Assembly: GCA_900112915.1 (NCBI GenBank)
Contig: FONK01000001.1
Location: 124,001-188,000, forward strand
Reading direction: 5' to 3'
DNA from: Peptostreptococcaceae bacterium pGA-8
Lineage (GTDB): Bacteria > Bacillota > Clostridia > Peptostreptococcales > Anaerovoracaceae
Length of the DNA stretch: 64,000 nt
Translations under genes and position numbers: made by a program
Notes under the pieces: model-generated
Seen by the model: only the letters and a program-made list of their open reading frames with translations
What the model was told of the DNA's origin: nothing
The model's database searches: none
Shown here: in pieces, positions 1-11,246 of the stretch
Numbering within the stretch: position 1 is the first letter of the stretch
How the letters are laid out: each line of letters begins with the position of its first letter

Positions 1-1
1 C

Positions 2-307
2 GGCAAGAAGATATACAGTCAGAAGCTGTCAAAGGACAATAACTGGCAGTACAGCTTCAAAGACCTTGAACAGTACAAGGACGGTAAGGAGATCACTTAC
101 ACCATTGAAGAAGAAAAGGTAATGGGATATTCCACAAGCATTACCGGTGATGCTGGGAATGGATTTGTGATTACTAACACCAAAGACAAGCCTAAGCTGC
201 CGAAAACAGGTGATTCATCCGATGTAGAATTTTTTGCAGGTCTGTTGCTGTTATCAGGTACGCTTCTCACAGCTATTGGTTTGAAGCGAAGAAAAGAAGT
301 TAGATAA
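2..307 (+). CDS. C-terminal end of a CnaB-repeat, LPXTG-anchored surface protein (5' partial)
   Basis: The reading frame is open from the window edge. It encodes the end of a CnaB-type beta-sandwich (segment ending GNGFVITNT, the usual final strand), then LPKTGDSS, a hydrophobic stretch (FFAGLLLLSGTLLTAIGL) and the basic tail KRRKEVR. LPXTG, hydrophobic span and basic tail together form a cell-wall sorting signal cut by sortase. CnaB domains are stalk modules of Gram-positive adhesins and pilins, often with intramolecular isopeptide bonds. The N-terminus and any ligand-binding head lie outside the window. It sits upstream of another anchored protein on the same strand, so this looks like a surface-protein locus. 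Confidence 0.85.
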   Translation, partial: GKKIYSQKLSKDNNWQYSFKDLEQYKDGKEITYTIEEEKVMGYSTSITGDAGNGFVITNTKDKPKLPKTGDSSDVEFFAGLLLLSGTLLTAIGLKRRKEVR

Positions 308-419
308 GATTGCATTGTGGAATTGGAGATTAAAAACCCCTGTAGTACAAGCTTTTTTGCCACAAAAACCAAAAACTGAATAAAGACCATATAACAGAAA
401 ACATTTTTGCTGTTGTATC

Positions 420-461
420 AGGAGGACTTCTTATACCAAAGTGTATGGGTCCTCCTTTTTT
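420..461 (+). terminator. Rho-independent terminator after the CnaB protein gene
   Basis: An inverted repeat AGGAGGAC / GTCCTCCT flanks a loop of about 21 bases and is followed by a T run. It lies about 110 bases after the stop codon of the preceding gene. The rest of the 308-749 interval is AT-rich and shows no convincing gene, apart from the ribosome binding site AAGGAGG just before the adhesin start at 750. Confidence 0.75.
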
Positions 462-749
462 ATTATCAAAACAAACATGTTAAGGGATACCTAATAGCCG
501 GAAAAATTTTAATCAAAACTCCTGAGCACTCAAAGAAAAATCAACATTCAATCAAAACCCAATCAAAAAATAATCAAAAAAATATCGCATCAGCAGGAAA
601 AATAATGGACAAAGGCAATCACACCGGATATGATTTTAGTGGATATGTTTGCACGGAGAAGTAGAGCAGGTCTGATAGTGACATGGGAGAACGGAAAGTG
701 TGGGCGCATCTGAACAAAAAGTAGGTTCATTAAATAAGGAGGAAAAAAC

Positions 750-3140
750 ATGAGCGCAAAACAAAATCGGAAAAACCGATTACGATCCGGTGTGGCGATA
801 GTGCTGTCGGTGATGCTGTGTCTAGTTGGGATGCTTCCCCACATTTCAGCATTTGCAAACGGCGATGCCAACATCGATCTGACACTGACCAGCAAGACCC
901 CTGAGATTAAATCAGGAGCTACGGGAGTGTATGAACTGGACGTTAAGATTGCCGGTTCACAGGAAAGTATCCGAGAGAAGTTTCAGGGAAATACAACATT
1001 AAAGGTACAGCTTCCAACAGGGGATGCAGTAGAAATTTACGATTTGCAGACTCCGCTGGAGGATCTGGCAATCGCTGGAGTAGTACCTGAATATAGTGAG
1101 GGTGCAAGGACACTGACATATACATTTCCGAATATTGAAACCGGGATTTCCGGAAAAGTTAGTATTGGAATCACAACAAAGAACGGGATTACACCTAATG
1201 ATACACAGCTTCCGGCAGCTGCAATGCTGATTAGTGAGGCAAATGTAGGGTTGGCACAAAGCGAGGAAGCGACTGTTCTGGTAAAATCAGATTATTCGCA
1301 AAGCATCGGAAAAGAATATCTTTATGTGGAGCGTGATCATACGCTGAATGCGGCACGTCTGGGAGATGCTGTGGTGTGGAAGATTAAGGCGGAGGTGACA
1401 CTCCCCAATGTAGTAGGAACATATGTTGATCCGCAGTCAGATATCGTTATAAAAGATATTTTGGATCCAAGACTCTCATATGTGAAAGCCTCTGTGGTTT
1501 CCGGACCTGCAGCAAAGAGTACGGTAGATGATAACGGTACTGTGACATGGACCTTTGATGCTCCCGCTCTTGCAGAACAGGAAGGCAAAGATCAATTGTT
1601 TACTGTTGAGATTGAAGTGGTAACCAAGACTGACTCTGCTATTGATAAATATACAAAGATTCCAAACAGCGCATCTATTCAATCGAAGACACTGTTTGGA
1701 AGACTTTATGAGAAGAAGTCGGGAGAGCCTACGGCAGTTGTTGTTCCGACAGGAGTACCGCTGACGTCAGGAGACGGCGGTTATTTCCCGCTGGTGGTAT
1801 ATGGTCCGGCTGATGGAATGGGGAACGTTGGAAACACTAAAAATATGAATCCAAACCCGGCAGTGGCGTATATTGAACGTTTGAGATTTCATGATCAGTA
1901 TTTCGTGGGACTGCGGACAGACGAGGTTCTTACGGATGCGAATGGAGCCACACTGGACAGCAGCAAATGGAATATAGAAAAAGTTCTTAGTGATGGATAT
2001 AAGAAGATCGTGAAAGAATATACCTTTGACAGTGATAAACTGAACTTTGGTGCAGTCACCGTTTTTGTACCGAATTCTTACTATCATTCGTCTATGGGAA
2101 TAGACAAGCTTCGCGAACTGCCGAAGGCAACAGTCACAGTGAGCCTGAAAGACGGAAGCACGAAGAGTGCTGTGGTTGACTGGAACAAGACGGACAATAA
2201 AGTACAGGGGAATGGACAGATGAGCCGTCAGGATCTGGGACTGGCTGATACAGATAAGGTGGTCAGCTACACCATTGCCTACGAAAATGAGGACAAGAGC
2301 CCTATTTTTGGAGGAGTGCATCTTCAAACACAGACTATTTTTACTATCGAAAAAGGGGCAGAAGCAGAAGTGTGGTGGAAGCCATCCTTCGTAGCGACCG
2401 AAGTGTGGTGGAAGCCATCCTTCGTAGCGACCCTGGCAGATGGAACAGTGATTCGCAGGACCGGAGGAGATGAGAAGACCACGACCGGAAAGCGGGCAGC
2501 CGTTATCGTGCAGAAAGAAGCGGAAGCACCGACTGTCAGAGGTACGGTTTCTTTCGTTGAAAAAGATGGAAATGCTGTAAAAACGGGAGATAACAAGGTA
2601 CAGGTATGGCTGAATGATTACAGCACATCCCATGCAGCGCTGAGAAAAGATATCAGCACTACAGTATTGCTTCCTTTGGGCGTTACTGTGAAGGGAGACG
2701 GATCGGCAGTATATACCCTGATGTCCGGTCGGGCAGGAATAGTGAAGAAAGACCTGACAGGAAAGCTTGAAATCCTGGACAAGGATTACCAGGGAAGCGG
2801 ACAGCAACTGGTAAAGGCTGTCTGGGATGTAGGCAGCGTTCTTCCGGCAGAGCGTCTGGAGCTGTACTTTGATGTGACAATCTCAAAGAATTCACCTGAT
2901 CAGCTGCCGCTGGTGGCATATGGAACAAGCTCGACAGATACAGAGCTTAAGACCGATGCAGGCAATGTAACGATTGAAGAAGACGCAAGCGATGTAGATA
3001 AGAATGGGGACAATACTCAGAAACGTGCAAAGCTGCAGGCAGAGTATGTGAAGTATTCCAGAAACGATCTGAAGATTAAGAAGTATGTGAAGGGAAGCCT
3101 GGACAGCGAATACTCCACTTTCGGATATACGACTCCGTGA
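750..3140 (+). CDS. Large sortase-anchored adhesin, N-terminal part (gene interrupted by in-frame TGA)
   Basis: Start ATG follows AAGGAGG. Residues 1 to about 36 form a signal peptide (basic start, hydrophobic VAIVLSVMLCLVGMLP, cleavage near AFA). The rest is beta-rich and threonine/aspartate-rich, like the stacked immunoglobulin-like or isopeptide-forming domains of Gram-positive adhesins. No catalytic motif is visible. The frame stops at codon 797 (TGA, 3138-3140), but translation in the same frame continues at once with KDISYKLEMTN and leads into the 443-residue part with MucBP-like repeats and the sorting signal. The two parts are therefore one gene of about 1248 codons carrying a nonsense codon, probably GGA (Gly) to TGA. 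Without readthrough the product would be secreted but not anchored. Confidence 0.85.
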   Translation: MSAKQNRKNRLRSGVAIVLSVMLCLVGMLPHISAFANGDANIDLTLTSKTPEIKSGATGVYELDVKIAGSQESIREKFQGNTTLKVQLPTGDAVEIYDLQTPLEDLAIAGVVPEYSEGARTLTYTFPNIETGISGKVSIGITTKNGITPNDTQLPAAAMLISEANVGLAQSEEATVLVKSDYSQSIGKEYLYVERDHTLNAARLGDAVVWKIKAEVTLPNVVGTYVDPQSDIVIKDILDPRLSYVKASVVSGPAAKSTVDDNGTVTWTFDAPALAEQEGKDQLFTVEIEVVTKTDSAIDKYTKIPNSASIQSKTLFGRLYEKKSGEPTAVVVPTGVPLTSGDGGYFPLVVYGPADGMGNVGNTKNMNPNPAVAYIERLRFHDQYFVGLRTDEVLTDANGATLDSSKWNIEKVLSDGYKKIVKEYTFDSDKLNFGAVTVFVPNSYYHSSMGIDKLRELPKATVTVSLKDGSTKSAVVDWNKTDNKVQGNGQMSRQDLGLADTDKVVSYTIAYENEDKSPIFGGVHLQTQTIFTIEKGAEAEVWWKPSFVATEVWWKPSFVATLADGTVIRRTGGDEKTTTGKRAAVIVQKEAEAPTVRGTVSFVEKDGNAVKTGDNKVQVWLNDYSTSHAALRKDISTTVLLPLGVTVKGDGSAVYTLMSGRAGIVKKDLTGKLEILDKDYQGSGQQLVKAVWDVGSVLPAERLELYFDVTISKNSPDQLPLVAYGTSSTDTELKTDAGNVTIEEDASDVDKNGDNTQKRAKLQAEYVKYSRNDLKIKKYVKGSLDSEYSTFGYTTP
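2367..2432 (+). repeat. Exact 33-bp tandem duplication inside the adhesin gene
   Basis: Two head-to-tail copies of a 33-bp unit occupy 2367-2399 and 2400-2432. They add the 11-residue segment EVWWKPSFVAT twice in frame (residues about 540-561). Complete identity of the copies points to a recent slippage duplication. Confidence 0.95.
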
Positions 3141-3164
3141 AAAGATATCAGCTACAAGCTTGAG

Positions 3165-4496
3165 ATGACCAATACAACAGGAAAAGACATCTTCAAGATG
3201 GGCTTCATGGATGTCCTGCCTGGAATCGGCGACCTGGGGATTGTGGACGGAACCAACCGAGGAAGCGCCTTTACGCCTACACTGAAGGGAGCAATCAAGC
3301 TGCCGCAGGAATGGAAAGACAAGGTTGATGTATATTACAGCACAGTGCAGAATCCGGAAAGGGCAGACCTATATGGAACAGTGAGCTATCCGAAAGATTC
3401 TTATGTACATGTAGAGCCGGCAGGCGCTGAGGCTCCGGGATGGACCAAGGATACTACAGGATGGACGACTGATGACTGGGCAAAGGTACGCAGCTTCAAG
3501 TTGGAGTTTAAAGATGGAGTCAAATGGGTCAAAGGTCAGGATATTACGCTGACATTTGAAATGACAGCGCCGAAGGAAACCGAGGTTGATGCTGCTTTGC
3601 TTTCGGAAGGTAAGCCAAAGAGAACGGAAGAAATCGAAACAAAGGCAGCATGGAATTCTTTTGCAGTGACCACCAATGGACTGCTTCCGACGGAACCTGA
3701 AAGAGTCGGTGTTATTTTGTCAAAGGTAAAAGGAGAGCCGGTGGAGGTTGCCTATTATATCCAGGGAACATCCACAAAGCTTCAGCCAAATAAGGATTTG
3801 GTAAAGGACAAGTATGTGGGAACACCTTACAGCGTGCCGGAATCTGCAAAGACAGATTCAACCCTGCTTCCTAAGGAGCTGACCGATGAAGATGGAAAAG
3901 TCTATGAGCTGGTATCTACAGATGTAAAACCGAACGGAGACTATCCGTCAGCCAAGGATCCTGATGGAGAAAAAACAACAGTAAACTCTTCTCCGGCGGA
4001 AGGGGAAGTTACCGAAGAACACCAGGTGATTAATTACGATTATGCACCAAAGAAAGGTGGCGAGGTCCTAGTGAAGTATATCATTGAGGGAACAGAGGAG
4101 GTCCTGGAAAATCCGGCTGTGCAGGAAAAGGATGCCGACGGCAACTATATTGTAAAGAAGCGCGGAACTCAGGTAGGAACAGCTTATGATACAACAGACG
4201 AGATCTTCCAGCCAAAGAAGTTGACAAAAAATGGAAAGACCTATGTGTTGACGGCAAGAAAGGTAGATCCTAAGACGGACCCTATCACCGGGAAGGTGAC
4301 AGAAGAAAAGCAGCTGATCATCTACGAGTACAGGTTGCTGGAAGACGAAACACCGGTAGATCCGCCAAAACCGACAAAAACAACGAAAACCGGCAGCGTA
4401 AAAACGGGAGATTTTGCAAATACAGCCGCCTATGCGGGCGCAATGGGACTGGCTCTGGCAGTTTTAGCTTCCGGGAAAAGAAAAAAATCCAGGTAA
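3165..4496 (+). CDS. Large sortase-anchored adhesin, C-terminal part (MucBP-like repeats, sorting signal)
   Basis: This is in the same frame as the 750-3140 part and is separated from it only by the TGA at 3138-3140. The ATG at 3165 is internal and has no ribosome binding site, so this is the 3' half of one broken gene. It contains further beta-rich adhesin domain, then two MucBP-like modules of the kind found in mucin- and matrix-binding proteins (one near VEVAYYIQGTSTKL, one near GGEVLVKYIIEGTEEVL). A proline/threonine-rich spacer follows. The end is VKTGDFAN, a hydrophobic span and KRKKSR, a sorting signal in which the first residues differ from canonical LPXTG. Cell-wall anchoring is inferred. 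Confidence 0.82.
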   Translation: MTNTTGKDIFKMGFMDVLPGIGDLGIVDGTNRGSAFTPTLKGAIKLPQEWKDKVDVYYSTVQNPERADLYGTVSYPKDSYVHVEPAGAEAPGWTKDTTGWTTDDWAKVRSFKLEFKDGVKWVKGQDITLTFEMTAPKETEVDAALLSEGKPKRTEEIETKAAWNSFAVTTNGLLPTEPERVGVILSKVKGEPVEVAYYIQGTSTKLQPNKDLVKDKYVGTPYSVPESAKTDSTLLPKELTDEDGKVYELVSTDVKPNGDYPSAKDPDGEKTTVNSSPAEGEVTEEHQVINYDYAPKKGGEVLVKYIIEGTEEVLENPAVQEKDADGNYIVKKRGTQVGTAYDTTDEIFQPKKLTKNGKTYVLTARKVDPKTDPITGKVTEEKQLIIYEYRLLEDETPVDPPKPTKTTKTGSVKTGDFANTAAYAGAMGLALAVLASGKRKKSR

Positions 4497-4533
4497 ATTC
4501 CGCAGAGAGTTTCCGAGACGGAGTGCATAAACA

Positions 4534-4572
4534 GGGCAGGTTTCACATGAGAGGGTGAATACCTGCCCTTTC
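4534..4572 (+). terminator. Terminator after the adhesin gene
   Basis: Inverted repeat GGGCAGGT / ACCTGCCC with a loop of about 19 bases, followed by TTTCT, 37 bases after the adhesin stop codon. Confidence 0.75.
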
Positions 4573-4698
4573 TGACTTTCGGTATATGCATATGAATTCC
4601 GACCTATACATCTATGAAACAGCCTTTTCAATCAGGCGGTTTTTTATTGCAATCAAACAAAAATTTCCACCAATCAACCCATAAAAATATGATATAAT

Positions 4699-4809
4699 AT
4701 GACTGAAAAAGCAAGAATTCGTACACAGATTTCTGCAGGACATACCAAGGAAGACTTGGATTTTGCAGTTAAGTGTTTTTGTGAAGTTAAGGCTGAAATG
4801 GGGATTTAA
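4699..4809 (+). pseudogene. 3' fragment of a glycine C-acetyltransferase / KBL-type aminotransferase gene
   Basis: A 36-codon frame encodes ARIRTQISAGHTKEDLDFAV and ends VKAEMGI. This resembles the C-terminus of alpha-oxoamine synthases such as 2-amino-3-ketobutyrate CoA ligase, where RxQISAxHTxEDLD is conserved. There is no ribosome binding site before the chance ATG, and nothing upstream encodes the catalytic domain, so this is a relic. The flanking 4573-4698 stretch is AT-rich and otherwise empty. Confidence 0.55.
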
Positions 4810-4875
4810 CAATGACTAAAGAAGGACTTTATTTTAAAACTTGTTTGAGAATTTGTATGGGAGAGGCGAAGTGGT

Positions 4876-5736
4876 ATGAATAAAAGTAAATTTGAGCCGA
4901 GGGAGTATGTTTTCATTACTCTGGGGATTTTTATAATTACCACAGCCCTGTATTTCTTTATGATTCCCGGGAAGCTGGTTATTGGAGGGGTTGCAGGACT
5001 CAGCTTGGTTTTGGTGAATTTTTTGCCCTTCGAAATGTCGTTGATGACCTTGATTCTTAATGTGGTACTGCTGCTTCTAGGTTTTGTATTGCTGGGGAGA
5101 GAGTTTGGAGCCAAGACAGTTTATGCCTCGGTTCTTTTGCCATTCTTTCTGTTCATTTACGAAAAGCTGATTCCCGATGTTGAATCCCTTACGGGAGATA
5201 TGCTTTCAGACATGCTTTGCTGCATAATAATTATCGGTATGGGGCAGGCGATGCTTTTTCATTCCAATGCGTCATCGGGAGGTCTTGACATAGTCGCAAA
5301 GATTTTAAACAAATACCTGCATATTGCAATCGGTACGGCAGTGACCATTTCCGGAGGCTTGATTGTTTTGTCCAGTGTGTTTGCTTATGAGCCCAAGACT
5401 TGTGTTATCGGTCTTTTAGGGACATATCTAAATGGCATTATGGTTGACTATTTCATCAACGGGTTTACCAGAAAGATCAGGGTTTGCATTTTGTCAAAGC
5501 ATTTTGAGGAAATACAGCGCTTCATCGTTAAGGATATAAATCGTGGGGTAACCTTGTATCCGGCTAGAGGCGGTCATTCCAATAAGGAGATTACGGAGCT
5601 GGTTTCAATTTTGGACAAAACAGAGTATGCTGAGCTGCTGCATTTTATGAGGGAGAAGGATCCAGATGCCTTTATTACAATTTCAACGGTCAATGAGGTT
5701 GTAGGACTTTGGAACAGAAAGTCCGGATTAAGATAG
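4876..5736 (+). CDS. YitT-family membrane protein with C-terminal DUF2179 domain
   Basis: The 286-residue protein has an N-terminal half of five to six membrane segments (beginning VFITLGIFIITTALYFFMIPG) with the glycine-rich SSGGLDIVAKILNKY motif typical of the YitT/YpjC family. From about residue 200 follows a soluble domain of the DUF2179 type (RKIRVCILSKHFEEIQRFIV onward). The substrate of this family is not established, although it is commonly annotated as a transporter. Length matches the family. It begins a run of same-strand genes (csoR-like, tgt, rlmD) with short gaps, 18 bases before the next gene, so cotranscription is plausible. Confidence 0.88.
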   Translation: MNKSKFEPREYVFITLGIFIITTALYFFMIPGKLVIGGVAGLSLVLVNFLPFEMSLMTLILNVVLLLLGFVLLGREFGAKTVYASVLLPFFLFIYEKLIPDVESLTGDMLSDMLCCIIIIGMGQAMLFHSNASSGGLDIVAKILNKYLHIAIGTAVTISGGLIVLSSVFAYEPKTCVIGLLGTYLNGIMVDYFINGFTRKIRVCILSKHFEEIQRFIVKDINRGVTLYPARGGHSNKEITELVSILDKTEYAELLHFMREKDPDAFITISTVNEVVGLWNRKSGLR

Positions 5737-5754
5737 AAAAATAGGAGGTGCCAT

Positions 5755-6030
5755 ATGAGACAGTGTATGGATAGCGAAAATCTGCATCGCAGGCTTAAGA
5801 AAATAATTGGGCAGGTGCAGGCAATAGATAGGATGATTGAGGAGGATGTGCCCTGTGAGGATATTTTGAGCCAGATAAATGCGGCGAAATCAGCTCTTCA
5901 CGGCTGTGGCAAGGTTGTTCTTGAGGGCCATATCAAGCATTGCGTTTTAGATGGTCTTGATCATGGGGATGTTGAAAAGACAATTGACCAGTTTACAACG
6001 GCCGTTGCCAGATTTTCGAAATTAGGATAA
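5755..6030 (+). CDS. CsoR/FrmR-family (DUF156) metal-sensing transcriptional repressor
   Basis: The 91-residue all-helical repressor starts 7 bases after AGGAGGT. The family binds operator DNA as a tetramer and lets go on metal or thiol sensing. The copper-ligand pattern of CsoR is present: Cys34 (VPCED), His59 and Cys63 (GHIKHC), spaced as in Mycobacterium CsoR (Cys-25-His-4-Cys). Extra Cys4 and Cys51 are also present. Its target is not evident, since no copper ATPase is adjacent. It lies between a YitT protein and tgt. Copper specificity is inferred from the ligands only; other DUF156 members sense nickel, formaldehyde or sulfide. Confidence 0.85.
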   Translation: MRQCMDSENLHRRLKKIIGQVQAIDRMIEEDVPCEDILSQINAAKSALHGCGKVVLEGHIKHCVLDGLDHGDVEKTIDQFTTAVARFSKLG

Positions 6031-6050
6031 CAGTTAGGATGGGAGTTTAA

Positions 6051-8436
<2,386 letters not shown>

Positions 8437-8677
8437 AGGCTGAAAAATGACGTATTTCCGGGCTTTTCGGGCATCTGACCATTAACTTCGGAGAGCGAAT
8501 TTGACCGCAAAAACCGCTCCGACAGAACATATCAAAGGAAATGTTCGGAGGGTTGAGTAGGCGGTTTAGATGTTGGCAGGTTGAGTTAGTGATTTGGATA
8601 ACGACAGGTTGTGGCTGTGATTTAGATGTCAGACCGACGGATGATCTGAAAACAAAGGGATGGAGGTGGCAAGGTGT

Positions 8678-9553
8678 ATGAGAATTTTTGCTTTGCAGCT
8701 TAACAATGATATTAAGGGTATAGAAGCCAGAAAAGAGTATATTGAATCATTGATTGCGTCCTTGCCGTCACCGGATCTTGTTGTCCTTCCAGAGTTGGCA
8801 ATATGCAGTTATATGGCCAGTCAGAAAATCTGGAAATATGCAGACGACTGTGGACGGGGCACCTCAGCATGGGCAATACAGATAGCTAAAAAATACAATA
8901 CTTATGTTGGGGTTGGTTATTTAGATAAAGAAAAGGGAGATTACTTTAACCGTTACATGATTGTCGGCACAGATGGTGTTTGTGGAACTATTACAAAATC
9001 AGAGGGTGAATCAGCAGTCTTTAAACGTGGTAGTTTTGGCAGTCTGATAGAAACGCCTTTTGGAAAAGTTGCTGTTGCGATTTGTTATGATTCACGCAGA
9101 AAGCATTTTTATGAGAACATAAAAGAAAAACAGATATCCCTTATTCTGTTTCCTCATGGCGCTCCTGCCGATCCTGCAAAGCCTGACGAAGAGATTAAGA
9201 CCAATGATTACTTCTGCGGATGCTATGCCGAAGCATCCGGTGTTCCTGTGGTATATGTTAACCGCGTCGGTGCACTGGAATATATGCCGGGGAAAATGGG
9301 AAAAATGATGGAAAAAGCAGGGTTCAGAATGAATGGCAGGACGAAAATATACGGAACTGACTGCGCTTCTGTTGACGGTGGTATTGCCGAGGCGTTTGGA
9401 GTAGAAGCAGAACTTGCAAATAAGTGCCGTCAGTTGGATATCCGGTTCTATGGTCAGGATATCAACAAAGGGAACTGTTTTTTTCGTAAATTTATACTTG
9501 AGTCTGATACCAAGAATGGTATTGAGCGGTATGAAAAGAGTAGAAACCGATGA
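8678..9553 (+). CDS. Carbon-nitrogen hydrolase family protein
   Basis: Nitrilase-superfamily amidase fold. The catalytic Glu lies in VVLPELAICSY, the catalytic Cys in VAICYDSRRKHF, and a Lys in the usual middle region (ITKSEG). The family hydrolyses amides or nitriles through a covalent thiol intermediate; the substrate here cannot be told. I start at ATG 8678 (MRIFALQLNN), where the family core begins and GGAGGTGG is well placed; an upstream in-frame ATG at 8660 would add six residues. It is the first gene inside the inferred island. The next gene, for a membrane protein, starts 53 bases on, so they may be cotranscribed. Confidence 0.82.
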   Translation: MRIFALQLNNDIKGIEARKEYIESLIASLPSPDLVVLPELAICSYMASQKIWKYADDCGRGTSAWAIQIAKKYNTYVGVGYLDKEKGDYFNRYMIVGTDGVCGTITKSEGESAVFKRGSFGSLIETPFGKVAVAICYDSRRKHFYENIKEKQISLILFPHGAPADPAKPDEEIKTNDYFCGCYAEASGVPVVYVNRVGALEYMPGKMGKMMEKAGFRMNGRTKIYGTDCASVDGGIAEAFGVEAELANKCRQLDIRFYGQDINKGNCFFRKFILESDTKNGIERYEKSRNR

Positions 9554-9605
9554 CAGACAGATAAAGGCTCCCACACTGCCATCAGCGGCGGGGAGTTGAA
9601 TAAAG

Positions 9606-10295
9606 ATGAAAATGCAAGAAAGATTAAATCATATGGCGAAAACAAAAACAATCAAAGAAAGGTTAAATCGAATACGTACACCGAAACAATGTTCTGTAAA
9701 AAATGCTATCATTTCTGCCGCATTATTTTTTGTTGGAGGCATTGCCCTCGGTATTATTGCCAAGTGGCTGGACAACCTCGCGCTTGACAGTACAATTTGG
9801 TGGCATAGACTGTTTGAAACGATGGATCTTGGCAACTTTTTTTCCGATTTTGCCATTTGGCTGCTGATTGCTTTGGTGATAGCTGCTTTCAGCCCATCGG
9901 CTCTGCGGGCGGCATTTAACGTTTTCGTCTTTTTTGCCGGAATGTGTGTTGCTTATCATGCTTATACTGTATTATTCAGCGGATTCAATCCGTCATCCTA
10001 TATGATGATATGGTATGGCGTCACATTGCTTTCGCCGATTCTTGCAGTGCTTTGCTGGTATGCGAAAGGTACGGGAACGGTGCCTGTTATTATTGATATC
10101 GCGATAATTACTGTATTTTCGCTTTCTTGCTTTGCGATAGGATTGTTCTATATTTCCTTTAGAGGGGTTCTGTATTTCTTGGTATTTGCGGGTGTAGTTG
10201 TCGTTCTATACAGGGATCCAAAACAACTGCTGATATCGTTGCCAGCCGGCTTTCTGCTTTCGTTTCTGATAAGTCCAATCTGGCCTTACCGTTAA
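9606..10295 (+). CDS. Six-helix integral membrane protein of unknown function
   Basis: The 229-residue protein has a basic N-terminus of about 35 residues followed by about six hydrophobic spans. These include AIISAALFFVGGIALGIIA, FAIWLLIALVIAAFS, MMIWYGVTLLSPILAVLCW and VLYFLVFAGVVVVLY, with the end PIWPYR. No catalytic or transport motif is visible and I do not recognise the family with confidence. A GGGGAG ribosome binding site supports ATG 9606. It follows the carbon-nitrogen hydrolase gene closely. Plasma-membrane location is inferred from the spans. Confidence 0.7.
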   Translation: MKMQERLNHMAKTKTIKERLNRIRTPKQCSVKNAIISAALFFVGGIALGIIAKWLDNLALDSTIWWHRLFETMDLGNFFSDFAIWLLIALVIAAFSPSALRAAFNVFVFFAGMCVAYHAYTVLFSGFNPSSYMMIWYGVTLLSPILAVLCWYAKGTGTVPVIIDIAIITVFSLSCFAIGLFYISFRGVLYFLVFAGVVVVLYRDPKQLLISLPAGFLLSFLISPIWPYR

Positions 10296-10322
10296 TACTG
10301 AACTTGTAAAGGGGATTGTATT

Positions 10323-10515
10323 ATGATCGAATTGAAACCGCTTACTTTTTCCAATCGGGAGCAGTTTATCAGGAACAATCAAGAAGCGAACAATTACGGC
10401 GCTCTGGAGAAGTTCGGACGCAGGGACGATCACTTTGAAGAATATGGTACGATTATCTCCCGTGAGACGATTGAGAACTCCATTGACGGTAGCGAGGCTT
10501 ATCGTATCATGCAGG
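10323..10515 (+). pseudogene. N-terminal fragment of a GNAT-type acetyltransferase gene
   Basis: A frame with a good ribosome binding site (AAGGGG) encodes MIELKPLTFSNREQFIRNNQ through SEAYRIMQ. This looks like the first 60 or so residues of a GNAT N-acetyltransferase, where RIMQ-DG-K introduces the acetyl-CoA-binding sheet. At about 10512 the sequence switches to a TfoX-like fragment, so the acetyl-CoA site is absent. The family call is from sequence impression only. Confidence 0.5.
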
Positions 10516-10641
10516 GAGGCAAAGAATACTTGAATTTCATACATATTAGAGCAGCTATCGGAATTTGATGACGTATCTTATCGGACGATGATGGGAGAAT
10601 ACATCCTCCGAAGAAAAAGGAATAGAATTAAGATTGTATAA
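10509..10641 (+). pseudogene. Fragment of a TfoX/Sxy N-terminal-domain gene, frameshifted
   Basis: From the ATG at 10509 the sequence encodes GGKEYLNFI. After an apparent 4-base insertion it continues as LEQLSEFDDVSYRTMMGEYI in another frame. Together these match the N-terminal pattern of TfoX-like proteins (KEYLxFIxEQLSxLxDxSYRxMMGEYI). The core glycine-rich strand that follows in the family is missing, and the frame ends at TAA 10639-10641. It is fused to a GNAT gene fragment, so this is a recombination scar and not a functional gene. Confidence 0.55.
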
Positions 10642-10807
10642 TCAGAATAATTAGGCCATCAGGCTTGATTATAAATATTCATAAAAGGAGAATTGCTTTT
10701 TGAATATTAGCAAATCAATGGAGATTGTGGCATAACCGGGAGGTTTGCCAGCAGTCTTGCAAGCCTCCCAGAAGGTTTATGATTTTACTTTTAGGAGGAC
10801 AATCCTC

Positions 10808-11236
10808 ATGAATCGGGAAAACAGGAAAAAATCATTCGAGAAGAATTACTATAAGACACACCCATGCAATGAGTCTTTCGTCTGTAAGGTTTGCGGCAAG
10901 ATCGTTGTGCCGACAGAAGCAGGGAGTGATAATCGGAACCACTGTCCGTACTGCTTGTCAAGCCAACCTCTGGACAATGAACCGGGAGACCGGGCGGCAG
11001 ACTGCGGTGGCGTGATGGAGCCGATTGCAGTATGGGTAAGGAAGAATGGCGAATGGGTGATCATCCATCGCTGCAGGGTATGTGGAGCGTTAAGCTCTAA
11101 CCGAATTGCAGCGGATGACAATCCTATGAAGCTAATGTCACTTGCCATGAAGCCAGTTTCATGTCCTCCGTTCCCGTTGGAACGGATCGAAGAAATGACG
11201 CGGCTGATGGGCGGAGACGGAGAACTAAAATGGTAG
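10808..11236 (+). CDS. RNHCP domain protein (zinc-ribbon)
   Basis: The 142-residue protein has two cysteine pairs that suggest zinc ribbons: CKVCGKIV with RNHCPYC, and CGGVM with HRCRVCGALSSNR. The RNHCP tetrapeptide names a small family of uncharacterised bacterial proteins. I start at ATG 10808, preceded by AGGAGG; the frame is open farther upstream but without a site. Function is unknown; zinc-dependent nucleic acid binding is a guess. It is an isolated plus-strand gene beside minus-strand phage/ICE relics. Confidence 0.75.
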   Translation: MNRENRKKSFEKNYYKTHPCNESFVCKVCGKIVVPTEAGSDNRNHCPYCLSSQPLDNEPGDRAADCGGVMEPIAVWVRKNGEWVIIHRCRVCGALSSNRIAADDNPMKLMSLAMKPVSCPPFPLERIEEMTRLMGGDGELKW

Positions 11237-11246
11237 TCTAAACAGA

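Noticed and set aside
407-664. 85-residue ORF between the first two surface protein genes
   Set aside because: It overlaps a terminator hairpin, has no good start site and is of low complexity.
1767-2807. 346-residue minus-strand ORF inside the adhesin gene
   Set aside because: It lies opposite a long supported coding region, has no ribosome binding site, and its composition is that of an antisense shadow.
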